Shown here: one piece after another, positions 21,933 through 32,224 of the stretch | Position numbering within the stretch: the first letter of the stretch is position 1 | How the letters are laid out: each line of letters opens with the position of its first letter | DNA from: Bimuria novae-zelandiae CBS 107.79 | Lineage: Eukaryota; Ascomycota; Dothideomycetes; Pleosporales; Didymosphaeriaceae | Direction: 5' to 3' | Length of the DNA stretch: 64,000 nucleotides | Assembly: GCA_010015655.1 (NCBI GenBank) | Contig: ML976693.1 | Coordinates: 476,622-540,621 of the forward strand | Program-made: the position numbers and the translations under genes | Notes under the pieces: model-generated | What the model was told of the DNA's origin: nothing | Database searches by the model: none | Seen by the model: only the letters and a program-made list of their open reading frames with translations

Positions 21933-23054
21933 ATGTCCAACCGCGACACCGCGACCTGGCTGCGAGAGCGCGTCTGGCACGCCTCTATTCCGCTCGAGAT
22001 ACGCCTACACAAGGCGGACAGCTCGTCGTACGACTCGGATGCGTATCTAGTATGTTCCTCGACTGCATTAACATTTCTGCCTATTCTGACCTGGATCTGC
22101 AGGTGCATTTCCCCCGGCTTTCCTACCTGGCTTTCCTTCTTCCGGAGCTGCACACTTTTTTCTATAATGATTTGATCTACCCCGACGTCTCGTGGGCAGA
22201 TGCATGGCTCGAGTACGACGGCGTCCCGCTGAAGTGGCATTACCCGCTCGGCCTATTGCACGACCTGTACTCTGGTGCTGCGCCCGTGTCCGCGCATGAC
22301 ACATCTGAAGAGAAAGAGACGCCGTCCTGGCAATTAACAGTGCACTTCTCCAAGTACCCTGAAGACCAGCTCGTCCGACTCGACACAGACGGAAAGCACC
22401 TTCGCGATCTGTTTACCAACAATGTGAAAGAGGTAAATTTGTTCTCGAAGACACTCCGAATTTGTCATATTAATGGTTGATACAGGCTGATTATCTCCGT
22501 AACGGAACCGGGAGGACGATGATGTTCCTGGGCAAGCAAGAGTCCCAGGACCTGTGGGAAGGTGTCCGCAAGCACGACTTCAATTTATTCCACCCCATCT
22601 ACACGCAGCTTATGAACCCAAAGGGCGTCGCACTCCGACACGTCCCTGTGCGGTTGTACCTCCCGCATGCCGCTGATCCGCAAGTTGAACAGCCTCCCGC
22701 ACCCAGCGCCGCTGATCAAAAGGCGCAAAAGGCCGAGGAGGAGATTACGCCGGGCTCTGTGCGCGTCGTGCAGGAGCTGGTTCCTCTGAACACGTCTTCA
22801 CGTAAGTCTGTGCACGGAACAATGCATGTGTGAGAGTTGAAGCTGACTTTGAAGGAGGTGCAGGGCAGCCCCAGACCGTAGGCAGTGCGCTAAACAGTAT
22901 CATGGGAGGTCTGTTTCCGAACAAGCGGTTGGCTCTGGTTGCGGAGCCGGTTCTGCATGGTGCTACGCTTCCCCTGGATGCGAGCGTAGAAGACTTGATG
23001 CGGACCTCGGCATACTGCGATGGGTGGCTGCATATTGCTTTCGCTCTTCTTTAA
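21933..23054 (+). CDS. ATG5: Autophagy protein 5 (Atg12-conjugated E3 component)
   Basis: Atg5 is covalently joined to Atg12 and, with Atg16, promotes Atg8 lipidation on the isolation membrane. Exons: 21933-22049, 22103-22432, 22486-22801 and 22855-23054; 320 residues, typical of filamentous fungi. Recognisable blocks: TWLRERVWHASIPLEIRL, HFPRLSYLAFLLPELHTFF, WADAWLEYDGVPLKWHYPLG, LTVHFSKYPEDQL, DLWEGVRKHDFNLFHPIY and YCDGWLHIAFAL. Lys148 in NNVKEADYLRNG aligns with the Atg12-acceptor lysine (yeast K149); intron 2 falls directly after K-E. A 50-residue Pro/Ala/Glu-rich insertion lies between the two ubiquitin-like folds. Divergent from the unknown gene on its left. Confidence 0.95.
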
Positions 23055-23642
23055 ATATTCATCGTGGGTACTATCATGTTAGCGTGTATTACTTTCCAGC
23101 TTAGAGCCTTGGTAGATTTCGAATGCACGATTCAAGATCACGTATTAGTCATGGGTGCGGAAGGGAGAGCGAGTTCGTCGCGGAACAGGGGAAGGGGCAG
23201 CTAGGTCATTGTGTGCGAGTCAATGGAGCTGCGGTGGATCTATTGCTTTCTTGTTCTGGAAAGGTATCCTGCCAACAAGGTGAGCACTTCACATCGTCAA
23301 AAGGGTTTGATATCTCTAATACAAGCATTCATGCTCAATTATGGTTCCCATGATGTCTCTCCGAATATTCGCACCGAGAGTTGTTCGTTGGGCTGCTCCA
23401 ACTTGTTCCGGTCGCGCTTGAAGGCTGAAGTCCGACGGAAGAAACACCACGACATGCTCCGACCCTGGTCCCATCGCCGCCTGAGTGTGGCTTTTAGATG
23501 CTGGGCCTGCGTACAAAGAAGATGCATGGTCCGCGTACGGTCATTGCGGCTTCCATGGCTGCAGCCTCTCAATGATTGCCCTCCTTTCCGCCTCGGACTT
23601 GTTTCTCATTGTCTCTAGCTCTTTCCCGATCTCTCTCTGAGG
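23055..23642. other. Spacer between convergent ATG5 and coiled-coil gene
   Basis: Normal composition. On the minus strand, just after the coiled-coil stop, an in-frame Glu/Arg-rich stretch continues to about 23540 (see findings). No separate gene supported. Confidence 0.45.
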
Positions 23643-24592
23643 CTACTCGGGAAATTCTCTTTCCCGCTTTTGTTCGTCCAGGTCTTTTGAAGGAGCGTCG
23701 TTTCTCCCACTTAGGGTAGCAATGACGTCATCTTTGGCGCGGACAGTGTCTTCCACGGTGCGCTTTTCTGTCAGCAATGTTGCGATGCGGTCCTCCAAGC
23801 GCTCCGTCTCAGCTTTGGTAGTTTCCAGGTCAACTCGGTGGCATTCACGCTCGTGTTGAAGCTCAATCTCGAGTGTAGCCTTTTTTTCATCGACCATCGT
23901 GCGCCTAGTTTGGTGCTCTTCGAGTGCACTGGCCATTGTATTCAAAGCTTTTTCGAGCTCGAGGACTTTGAACTGAAGCGCCTGCTTTTCTTTCTCGCTC
24001 TTCCGATGTTGCTGAGACGCATTCTGCATCGCCGCCGTGAATGGATCTTCAGTCTTAGCTAGCGCGGGAGTCGCAATGCGCTTTGATGCCCTTGGGTCGG
24101 TGTTCTCTGGACCCACACGCTTCATCCCGGAATGAATTTGAGGCGAGGCCCTGTTCTCTGAAGCGTCCCGAAAAGCCAGGTCCCGCTGCTCATCTGAGGA
24201 CGATAGGCCCAACTTGAGCTTCAGCGAAGGTGGCGAGCCGGTTTCCAAACTAACCGCATCAGAAGATACTTCGCTGTTGACCGAACCGTACATGCTGCTG
24301 ACGCTACTTTTCGCATCTTCTGCCTCATCTGAGGAGTATTCCAATCCGAAACCAAGAACTCTCCTGGCCGAGGGCGGTCTTTCCGTAGCTGGTATCGATG
24401 GGCCACTTATCAACGCAGTCAGAGTCTGTCATGAGGTCGGTACAGATTGAGCTTACTTATGGTGTTGAAATGCAGGATTATCGGAAAAGAATTGACGCCC
24501 TCGCTGGTGAGCGAAGGTAAGGGAAGGTTTAAGGGCGTAGGAATGAGGCACAGACGGTCGAAATTAAATTGTACAGTAAGGCGCGAGCCCAT
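23643..24592 (-). CDS. Coiled-coil protein, unknown function, about 293 aa
   Basis: Model: exon 24457-24592 and exon 23643-24388, intron 24389-24456 with donor GTAAGC, a CTGAC branch-like motif and acceptor CCAG. The long open frame by itself begins at a TTG, so an upstream exon is needed; ATG 24592 (MGSRLTVQFNFDRL) gives one in the right phase. The product has a Ser/Glu-rich low-order region (LEYSSDEAEDAKSSVSS), a basic patch, then about 110 residues of coiled coil rich in Glu, Lys, Arg and Leu. No domain is recognised. The first exon and the exact C terminus are inferred; the long frame itself is well supported by composition. Confidence 0.6.
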
Positions 24593-24840
24593 AGAAATGA
24601 ATAGACGGCGAATGGTGAGAGTGTTTGCAAATGGTAGGGGCGAAGGTGGGTCTCGAGACCTCAATCGTATAACGTTAGTAAGAGAACAATTGGGAGGTAG
24701 CTAACTACCAGGTGATACAATGCTATCTTCAAGAACAGCAAGTGACAGTTGACGCTTTCACCACGTGTACAAGTGATGCACGTATCCTGTAAGACAAGAT
24801 TGAATATAGAAGATATCTGCAAAACTACATAGCCTATAAC

Positions 24841-26475
24841 TCAATGTCCGAAAGCTAGACCCTGCGCATTCATCTTCGCGAACTGCTTATTCTCCTTCTG
24901 CCACTCGTTCGCGTACTTCACACCAAACCCGTTCTCGAAAACTTCGCGTACAGCCTCAAGCGGCATACCCTTGACCTCAGGGAAACAGAAGATGATAAAG
25001 ATCCAACCAATGAACATGAGCCCGGCATAGAACCCGAACGCGCCAGATGGAGTGATGCCCTTCATCATTGATAGGAAAGTGGAAGCAACGATGATGTTGG
25101 TGGACCAGCAAGTGGCAGTGTTGAGCATAGTTCCAACGGCACGGACTTCCATTGGAATTAACTCGGTGCCAATCCAGGCAATGGTGGCAATTCCCGAGGC
25201 GTAGAAGCCGATGAAGACGATGATCATGGCAATAACAAGGTAGGCTGGCCATCCAATTTCGGTGCTTGTCACTTGGAGTGTCTTCAGATCGATGGGAATG
25301 TAAGAGAAGGCGACGGCGGCGATAGTCAGGCAGGTGAACATTCCAAAGACAGTGACAAGTAGGATGTTGCGGCGGCCGAATCTGTCTACAATAACGAGGA
25401 CGAGACCGCTGAACACAAAGTTGGCACCAGCAACGGCAATGGCAACCGCTGTGGGGTTGTTGAAGCCGACGATCTTGAATAGTGTGGCGCTGTAATACAT
25501 CAAAGTGTTGAAACCGCTAAACTGCGATAGTCCCATTATGATGCAGGCAGTGCCCACGGCGCGAAGTGTCGCCGTGTTAGTAAATATGGACTTGAAGGTC
25601 TTCCAAAGCGAATCGTCGACCATCGTCTGTGTAGCCTGGTGGATGCTGAGTTCGATACTGGCCATCTTCGATCGGCGTTGCGTTTCAGTGGATCCAGGAT
25701 AAAGGCGAAGGAGGACTTGTTCGGCTTGTTCAAGGTTGCCGTGTGCGACGAGCTGTCGGGGAGACTCTGGGCAGGTGAATAGAAGCCCACCTAGGAGGAT
25801 GGCTGGAAGAGCGCCAATCCCAACTGTGGCACGCCAACCTTCACCCTTGACATGGGCAAAACCTGCGCCTAGAGCAGAGGCAAACAGTTGCCCAAAGGTG
25901 ACCGACATGTTGTTGAATGCAACCATACGACCGCGGTATTTTGCAGGAGCAAGCTCAGAGATGTAAAGCGGACAAATCATAGCTGCGCTACCGACCCCCA
26001 GGCCAACGACGAAACGGCCAACAGCGAATTGTGCGATAGAATAAGCAGCGGTCTGGAGAACGGTACCAACAATGAACACAGCGCATGCAGCCCAAATAGG
26101 CATCTTGCGGCCAAACCTGTCGGCGGTAAGACCCGCACAGATAGCACCAACGAACGCACCCCCCGAGGTGAGCGAAGTGACGAGTTCCTGCTCTGAGGAG
26201 CTGAGTTCCCGACCGAGCGAGGTGCCAATGGTGACCAGAACCGATGAAATGTAACCAGTATCATACCCGAAAAGGAGACCACCCAGGGAGATGACAATGC
26301 TGATAAGCCATGCTCCTTTGGACGCAGCCGTCTGTTCGATGGAGGAGAGTTCGGAGAGTTCTGCAGCGTCGGTGGTTCTCGAAGTGTCGAGGTGTTCGAT
26401 CTTCTCTGCCGACGAAGAGAAGCCTTCGTGAAGGTGGACATTATTCAAATCATCTTTCTTGTCGTGAGTCGCCAT
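24841..26475 (-). CDS. MFS sugar transporter, myo-inositol transporter (ITR) type
   Basis: Plasma-membrane proton symporter of the sugar porter family. Intronless, 544 residues, ATG at 26475 (MATHDKKDDLNN). A 60-residue hydrophilic N terminus precedes 12 predicted helices. Signatures: LLFGYDTGYISS in TM1, TADRFGRKMP (loop 2-3), GRFVVGLGVGSAAMICPLYI, ELAPAKYRGR, the PESPRQL motif before the central loop, VDRFGRRNIL (loop 8-9), ELIPMEVRAVG and PEVKGMPLE. The GYDTGYISS plus IGTSLG start is closest to fungal inositol transporters, but a hexose substrate is possible. Upstream about 1.15 kb is free of genes, leaving room for its promoter. Confidence 0.92.
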   Translation of the reverse strand: MATHDKKDDLNNVHLHEGFSSSAEKIEHLDTSRTTDAAELSELSSIEQTAASKGAWLISIVISLGGLLFGYDTGYISSVLVTIGTSLGRELSSSEQELVTSLTSGGAFVGAICAGLTADRFGRKMPIWAACAVFIVGTVLQTAAYSIAQFAVGRFVVGLGVGSAAMICPLYISELAPAKYRGRMVAFNNMSVTFGQLFASALGAGFAHVKGEGWRATVGIGALPAILLGGLLFTCPESPRQLVAHGNLEQAEQVLLRLYPGSTETQRRSKMASIELSIHQATQTMVDDSLWKTFKSIFTNTATLRAVGTACIIMGLSQFSGFNTLMYYSATLFKIVGFNNPTAVAIAVAGANFVFSGLVLVIVDRFGRRNILLVTVFGMFTCLTIAAVAFSYIPIDLKTLQVTSTEIGWPAYLVIAMIIVFIGFYASGIATIAWIGTELIPMEVRAVGTMLNTATCWSTNIIVASTFLSMMKGITPSGAFGFYAGLMFIGWIFIIFCFPEVKGMPLEAVREVFENGFGVKYANEWQKENKQFAKMNAQGLAFGH

Positions 26476-27628
26476 TCTTGAGAGTTCAAAAAATGTCAAC
26501 CCGAAAGTGCAGTCAAAAATGAAAGAGGTTGATAGGTTGAGAAGTATTCTGATCTCAAGGTTTGGTCGCAGTACTAGTGATGCCTGTGGATCATAAGGTG
26601 GAATGCAACGACCTATATATACTATCCGCCAGCACGGTTCCGCGATGATGATACTGCTCTGTTTGAGACCATGCACAGCAACTGAGCGGTTTGAAGACGT
26701 TTGGATTGCTACGTTTGGACCCCCTTCTCCGCATTCTCTGCGCTTCGGAAGCTAGGTTAGCTTGCTTGGGGTGCATGAGCGGGGCGTCGGTCCAGGAGCG
26801 ATCTAGCGGCGTCATCGTTACTTGCGCGAGGCCGAACATGGTGCCGAACGTCTAGATGGCCTGGGTGAGGACGCCGTGAGGGACTACAATTGGATAGAAG
26901 GTTTTCATGGCTTGTCACGAAGATTAGGTTGATAATGATTGGACAGAAGGGCGTGCAGGTGTTGTTGAGATGCTTGATGCGTGACCAGACGCCAACGCGG
27001 TTTTCACTGCCATATCGTTTAGGGCTGCGCACGGCCCAGTTCGCGAGCTCTGCTTGATACGAAAAAGGAAACTTATTCCGGCGAACTAATAAACCTACTG
27101 CAGCACCACATGGGGCGTCGGATCACTGCTACCGATATCCGACCACACCCGGCTACATGACGCTATCCAAGGAAACATTGAGGAGTGACGTCATGAAGGT
27201 GCAAGATTTGGATGGGTCCGATGTCAGGCAGTCTCACGGTACCTATGGAGTATCAATTTAACGAAAAAAAGTCTTCAGGAGGTTAAAGAGTTTAACAAAC
27301 ATCTGTAGAAATTGCTCGGTAGAGAGCTATAGTTTGAGTATGAGTTAGCAGCGGGTATGAGAACCTGGAAGTCTACAGGCGTTCGCGGTTCTACTTCAAG
27401 GATTCACTTCGGGTGTCCGAACAGGTAAAGGGTAGGGATTGCTGCGAGTCTGCAACGGAATGGTCGTTGACGACAACCTAGGAGAATATCGTGCGAGTCA
27501 GTCAAGGCTGCCTACTGTGAACAGACCACCACGAAGCACATCTCAACACGAGAAGCAGCGGCGCGAACACTCAAGAACTACTGGATGTTTCCCATTTCTA
27601 CGCCTAGAGAAAGATGTGCTATGCTCCT
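26476..27628. other. Spacer between the sugar transporter and the P450 reductase
   Basis: About 1.15 kb, normal composition. Upstream region of the transporter and 3' region of the reductase. Only short meaningless frames; no repeat or RNA gene noticed. Confidence 0.5.
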
Positions 27629-29879
27629 TCAACCCCAAACATCCGCTTTCCACTTTCCTCGCTTCTTCAATCCATCGGTCCAGGATTTCACCTCAAGCTC
27701 GCTCAACCCCTTTCGCTGCGCTGCGGTTTCCTCAATTTTACCATCGACCTCTCGCGCCATACTTGCCTTCCCGCAGATGTACAGGTTTGCTCCTGCGTCT
27801 AGCATCTCTATCACGGTCTCGCTCTCCTCGGCTACTCGGTCCTGCACGTAAATCCTGTCGTTACCCTCTCTTGAAAAAGCAGTCACTATCCGTAACTTAT
27901 CGCCAAGCGTCTCCTGAAGTCTCTCCAGTTCTTCGCGGTAAATGTAGTCCGAGCTAGGGCTACGGCATCCGAAGAACAAGAGCATGCGGCCCACAGGTTT
28001 ACCTAGGGCATGCAACTTCGCACGCTCAGCGATGAAGGCTCGGAATGGAGCAAAGCCGGTACCCGCCGCGATCAAGATCAGGGACGTTGAAGAAGTAATC
28101 GGGAGTTTGAACTTCGATTTCCGCACGTGTGCGAAGACTTTGTAGCCTTCTGTGCTAGTTCCGGCTGTGTGTTGGAATGTTGGTGTGACCACTTTGGCAT
28201 TTGAGGGAAGCTTGGATGCAGACAGCAGGTAGTTCGACGTCAAGCCATGAATGGTGCTTCCGTCTTCGTCTGCGACATTCTTGTTGACAACGAGTGCAGT
28301 TATGGCGATACGCCGCGGCGAGATAACGGAGCTGGACGAGATGGAGTAGTATCGTGGTTGCAGCGAGAGCAGATTCTCGACCAAAAAAGAGAGTGGAAGA
28401 GCGCTCCAAGGTTCAAGTGGACTAGCAATGTGGAGCAGACGTGCCAGGGTAATGTGCCTAGAAGCAGTGAACTTCTCAAAGCGGACACGGTCCTGCCCGA
28501 TCTCACTGAGCATGCTTTTCGCTTCAGCGGTCGGTGAAAATTGGGCGAGTTCGAAGACCGTCTTGCGAGAGATGGGCGCACAAATTTCCAGATGATGTCG
28601 CAGCGCAGCTTCAAGCGTGCTGCCGGAAGGTACCTTTGGCTTCGAAGAGTCGTCTAGTGCTGTGATCGCGAGGGTGTCTTTCCTGCGATCTTTCAACCCC
28701 AAGGTCTCCAACATTTGCTCAATCTCTTCGTCAGGATTGCAGGGCCAGATGGCAATGTGATCCCCGGTCTTGTAGACCAAGTCGCTATTTCCGAGGTCGA
28801 GCTCCATGTGGATGCAGTTCCGATCGCCGGCGGTAAATAATTCGCGAGAGCTTCGGATCGTCAACGGAAAGATGGCCGAGTTCAGGGACGTTTTCTGATG
28901 ATGCGCGGAAACTGGGTGCATCGTATCCGCTTTATAGTTTTCGACTTTCTCGCCAAATTCCACGCTGATAGTGGGCTGATACGCTACAGTCTTCTGCTCG
29001 TAGCCCATGCCTCGAAACAGAGTAAATAGGTCATCCTTCCACGCTTGAAAGTCTTCCTCTGTTGCGCCTTCAGCATCGTTCGCTCGCTGTGGTGGCATGA
29101 GCGCTCGCGCTCCAGCTGTATCGAGAGTTTCAACCACGACATCAAGAACCCTGTTGTAGTATTTGTAATTGCTGTTACCAAGACCAAGGGCGATATATCG
29201 TAAGTTGTCCACCTTGGTGCCTTGATCTTTTACTCTCTTTATCCAGTCCCATAGTCCGGTGGCGTTGTCGCTCGGGTCGCCTTCGCCATAAGTGCTGAGG
29301 ATGAAAATGGCCAAGTGCTTTTGCGAAATCTCTGCAATAGTATCTGCATCGTAGTCGGACAGATCCTAAAAGCTGTTAGCTTCGTGTAAACGCACGGTAG
29401 TACACGACCATGGGTCCTTCCCCAGTCCGCTTGTGACTAGCTGGGCCAGTGTATGAGTAGATTGTACTTACTGCGACCAGCGCATTGATTCCGAGCCTGG
29501 CGTGACACTCGCGACCCAAAGTCTCCGCAAAGCGTTCGGCAGTTCCCGATTGCGAACCCCAGAAGATGACCACTTGGTAGTTGCCCTCATCTAGTCGATG
29601 CGCAACATTCCGGCTAACAGTTGTTTTGTTACTTGAAGCGCCATCGACGAGTTGTGGGCGTTCGAACCAGACCTTGTAGCATGGATCTGGCTTGTCCCAA
29701 AGACGACCTCTCGTTGTGTACCCGAGAGCGGAGAGCAGGAACAGGAATGCAGCAATACTATCTGACGCATTTGATGGTTTGAGCGTGTCGAAGATCGGGT
29801 TCGAATAGAGAGTGCGCAGGAAAGGATTAAGCGCCGACTGGACTTTGCTCAAGTCGAGAGGAAGATTGAAAGACTCCAT
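27629..29879 (-). CDS. NADPH-cytochrome P450 reductase
   Basis: ER-anchored diflavin enzyme that passes electrons from NADPH through FAD and FMN to P450s. Exons 29472-29879 and 27629-29365, intron 29366-29471; 714 residues, the usual length. Order: N-terminal anchor helix IAAFLFLLSALGY near 43-56; FMN domain with VIFWGSQSGTAERFAETL, LSTYGEGDPSDNA and ALGLGNSNYKYYN; connecting/FAD domain with FAD-binding RYYSISSS; NADPH domain with GTGFAPFRAFIAERA, FFGCRSPSSDYIY, AFSREGNDRIYVQD, YICGKASMAREV and the terminal WKADVWG. The FMN loop reads WGSQSGT rather than the common YGSQTGT. It is divergently paired with the P450 at 30573. It could be the general CPR or a second, dedicated copy; its partner position favours the latter. 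Confidence 0.93.
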
Positions 29880-30249
29880 AATGAACTTTGAAATATCGCC
29901 TGCGAAGGACTAGGAGTTCGAGAGATTGATGTTATACGGCCGAATGGTTTTTCGTTACTTTGATAGCCATGAGCCTATACAGACGAGTCTGGAAGCCTTC
30001 GGAATTGGCTGCTATATGTACCTAGGAGGACTAAGGAGAGCCATAGTCTTCACGGCCAACCCCGCGATGATCAACTTCTTCCTCGATTGAATCCAATCGC
30101 ATGTATCAGTCAAGGGAGCTGCTAAGAGAGTGCTGCCGGCCAGGCATCCGCAATGCAGCCATCTCCCGAAGCTCATTTGGATGACCAGCCTCCCGAAATA
30201 GGAACTCGTGCACGGCTGGGTGAGACCCATTGTAGAACCGGGGCTCTGC

Positions 30250-30276
30250 AGCGTGCCTTATTGGAACTGGCACGCT
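30250..30276. promoter_or_regulatory. 8-bp perfect inverted repeat, candidate dimeric activator site
   Basis: AGCGTGCC at 30250-30257 and GGCACGCT at 30269-30276, spaced 11 bp. Such a spaced inverted repeat fits a dimeric zinc-cluster regulator. A further perfect palindrome CCACGCGTGG lies at 30325-30334. The factor is unknown. Confidence 0.45.
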
Positions 30277-30281
30277 GTTTT

Positions 30282-30318
30282 GCGGGGCGAATGATCCCCG
30301 CGATAGCGTAAACCCCGC
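30282..30318. promoter_or_regulatory. Cluster of three CreA-like GCGGGG motifs
   Basis: GCGGGG at 30282-30287 on plus, and CCCCGC at 30296-30301 and 30313-30318 (minus-strand GCGGGG). All fit the CreA/Mig1 consensus SYGGRG. Closely paired sites are the arrangement usually reported as functional, so carbon repression of this P450 pair is possible. Confidence 0.45.
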
Positions 30319-30572
30319 GTTTCTCCACGCGTGGGAGGGCACCCCGAGTAGCGGAGTTACTCTATATGGGAATGTTCTCCGTAGGCTTCTATGTCAGTGC
30401 AACCTAAGCACTGTGGAATGAGATTGGTCGTCTGGACTCCCCAGGTCATGCCAATGTTCAGATCTCACATACCGTTTTAAAAGATGAAGGCGACGCTTCT
30501 GATGGAAAATCAAGACAACTTTACTCAATATCTGGAGGCCACAAAACTTTATTGCTTTTGACTCTTCACAAC

Positions 30573-32224
30573 ATGTCTCCCCCGATGACAGTACCGTACG
30601 CGATTGCTTTCGGCGCTTGCGTATTCTTGTACTTTGTCGTATACCCTGTGGTGGTTTATTTCCGCGATGTTAATGGTACGATTATTAAACTTCGAGAAAG
30701 TAATCTTCACTGACACATGCAGGTCTTCGTCGTTATCCAAACATGCACCCCTTGTCGGGCGTATCGTGGATACCATTCATGGTACTCTCGCACTTCGGCG
30801 AACGGTCAACGTATCTCGCCAAGCTCCACCAGAAATTTCCCGTCATTCGTACTGGCCCGAATGCGCTTTCTTACGGCGATTTGCGAGCTATAAAGGACAT
30901 CTACGGCCATAACACCCCTTGCACAAAAGACGGCCAATACATCGTGGGGGCTGGATCTCATTTCCATCTTGCTGATGTTGTCGACAAGCACGACCATGCT
31001 CGCAAGAGAAAGACGCTGAGCTCCGCTTATGCTCTCAAGAATCTCGAGGGTTGGGAACACAAGGTTGCAGACAAGACGTACAAGCTGCTTCGGCACCTCG
31101 ACAAATGCTGCACCGCACCTCTGAAACCTGGAGAATTTGTCAACGCAGAGGATGTTACCGTAGACATTCGCAAGTGGACCAACTTCTTCACCCTTGATGC
31201 TATTGCCGACATAGGTCTCTCCGAAAAGCTTGGTTTCCTTGATCGCGGTCACGATCGTATTACTGGTCGGCGCACTGATGGAACCACGTACGAGTGCGAG
31301 TTCCGCCCTGCTCTCTACCAGAATGCCCGCAAACAATCTTTGCTCATTTGGAACTATGAATGGTACCCATTCCTCGACAAGATCTCAAATCTCATCCCGT
31401 TCTATGGCCGCATGGGCAAGTTGTCGAAGGACTGGGAAGGAATTCCCGTCGAGCTCGCCCATCGCCGGCTGCAAAGATATCGTGCCGGTGAGAAACTGGA
31501 TGACTTTTTCCAAGCGCTCATGGAGGATAAGAACGGTAACCAGAACAACCTTGAGTGGGGCGAGATCGTGGCCGAAATTTCCATTATGATGAATGCCGGC
31601 TCCGCAACCACCGCCATTGCCATCACAAACATCATCTATCAGCTCATCAAGAACCCCGATATCATGCAGAAAGTCGTCCAGGAAATCGACGCGGCGGTCG
31701 AAGATGATGAGGATGAGGATGACAGCGGAGTGATTGCTTACGACAAGGTCAAGCATCTTCCGTATTTGCGAGCTTGCTTGGACGAATCCCTCAGACTATT
31801 TCCACCCACACCTCATGGTTTACCGCGTGAGACACCTCCAGATGGAGCAAATATCCTGGGCGATTACATCCCCGGTGGCGTCACAGTCTCCATGTCCGCA
31901 CTTGTCGCACACCGACAGGAATCAGTGTTCCCGCAGGCGGAGAAGTTCATCCCAGAGCGATTCCTTGGCGAAGAAGGCAAAGCGCTTCAGCCGTACTTCA
32001 TTAGTTTTTCGGCAGGCGCCAGAGGATGCATCGGGCGCAACATTTCTTATCTCGAACAAGCTGTAGTCGTTGCAAGTCTTCTCAGGAGATACGGCTTCGC
32101 ATTGAGCAATCCTGACTGGGAGCTGCAGAGGCTGGAGACACTGAATTGGATATTGGGCGACATGCCAGTCAAGGTGTGGAGAAGAGAGCACAAGTCAGAA
32201 GCAAGTTGTTCGAAGCCCGAGTGA
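30573..32224 (+). CDS. Cytochrome P450 monooxygenase (benzoate 4-monooxygenase-like group)
   Basis: ER-bound heme-thiolate monooxygenase. Exons 30573-30675 and 30723-32224, intron 30676-30722; 534 residues. A signal anchor (YAIAFGACVFLYFVVYPVVVYF) lies near residues 8-29, with the proline-type hinge region after it (RRYPNMHPLSG). I-helix AGSATT at about 326-331; ExxR (ESLR) at 389-392; PERF near 445; heme loop FSAGARGCIGR with the thiolate Cys at 470. An acidic run EDDEDEDD sits between I and K helices. The heme-loop context GCIGRNISYLEQ recalls fungal benzoate-hydroxylase-like P450s, but the substrate is not established. It shares its promoter with a P450 reductase, suggesting co-expression of the electron donor. 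Confidence 0.93.

Larger units (their letters stand above)
29880..30572. promoter_or_regulatory. Shared divergent promoter of reductase and P450
   Basis: 693 bp between the two start codons. Its centre (30240-30340) is a GC-rich block packed with inverted repeats and GCGGGG words, itemised in the next entries, unlike the plain flanking sequence. Confidence 0.6.
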
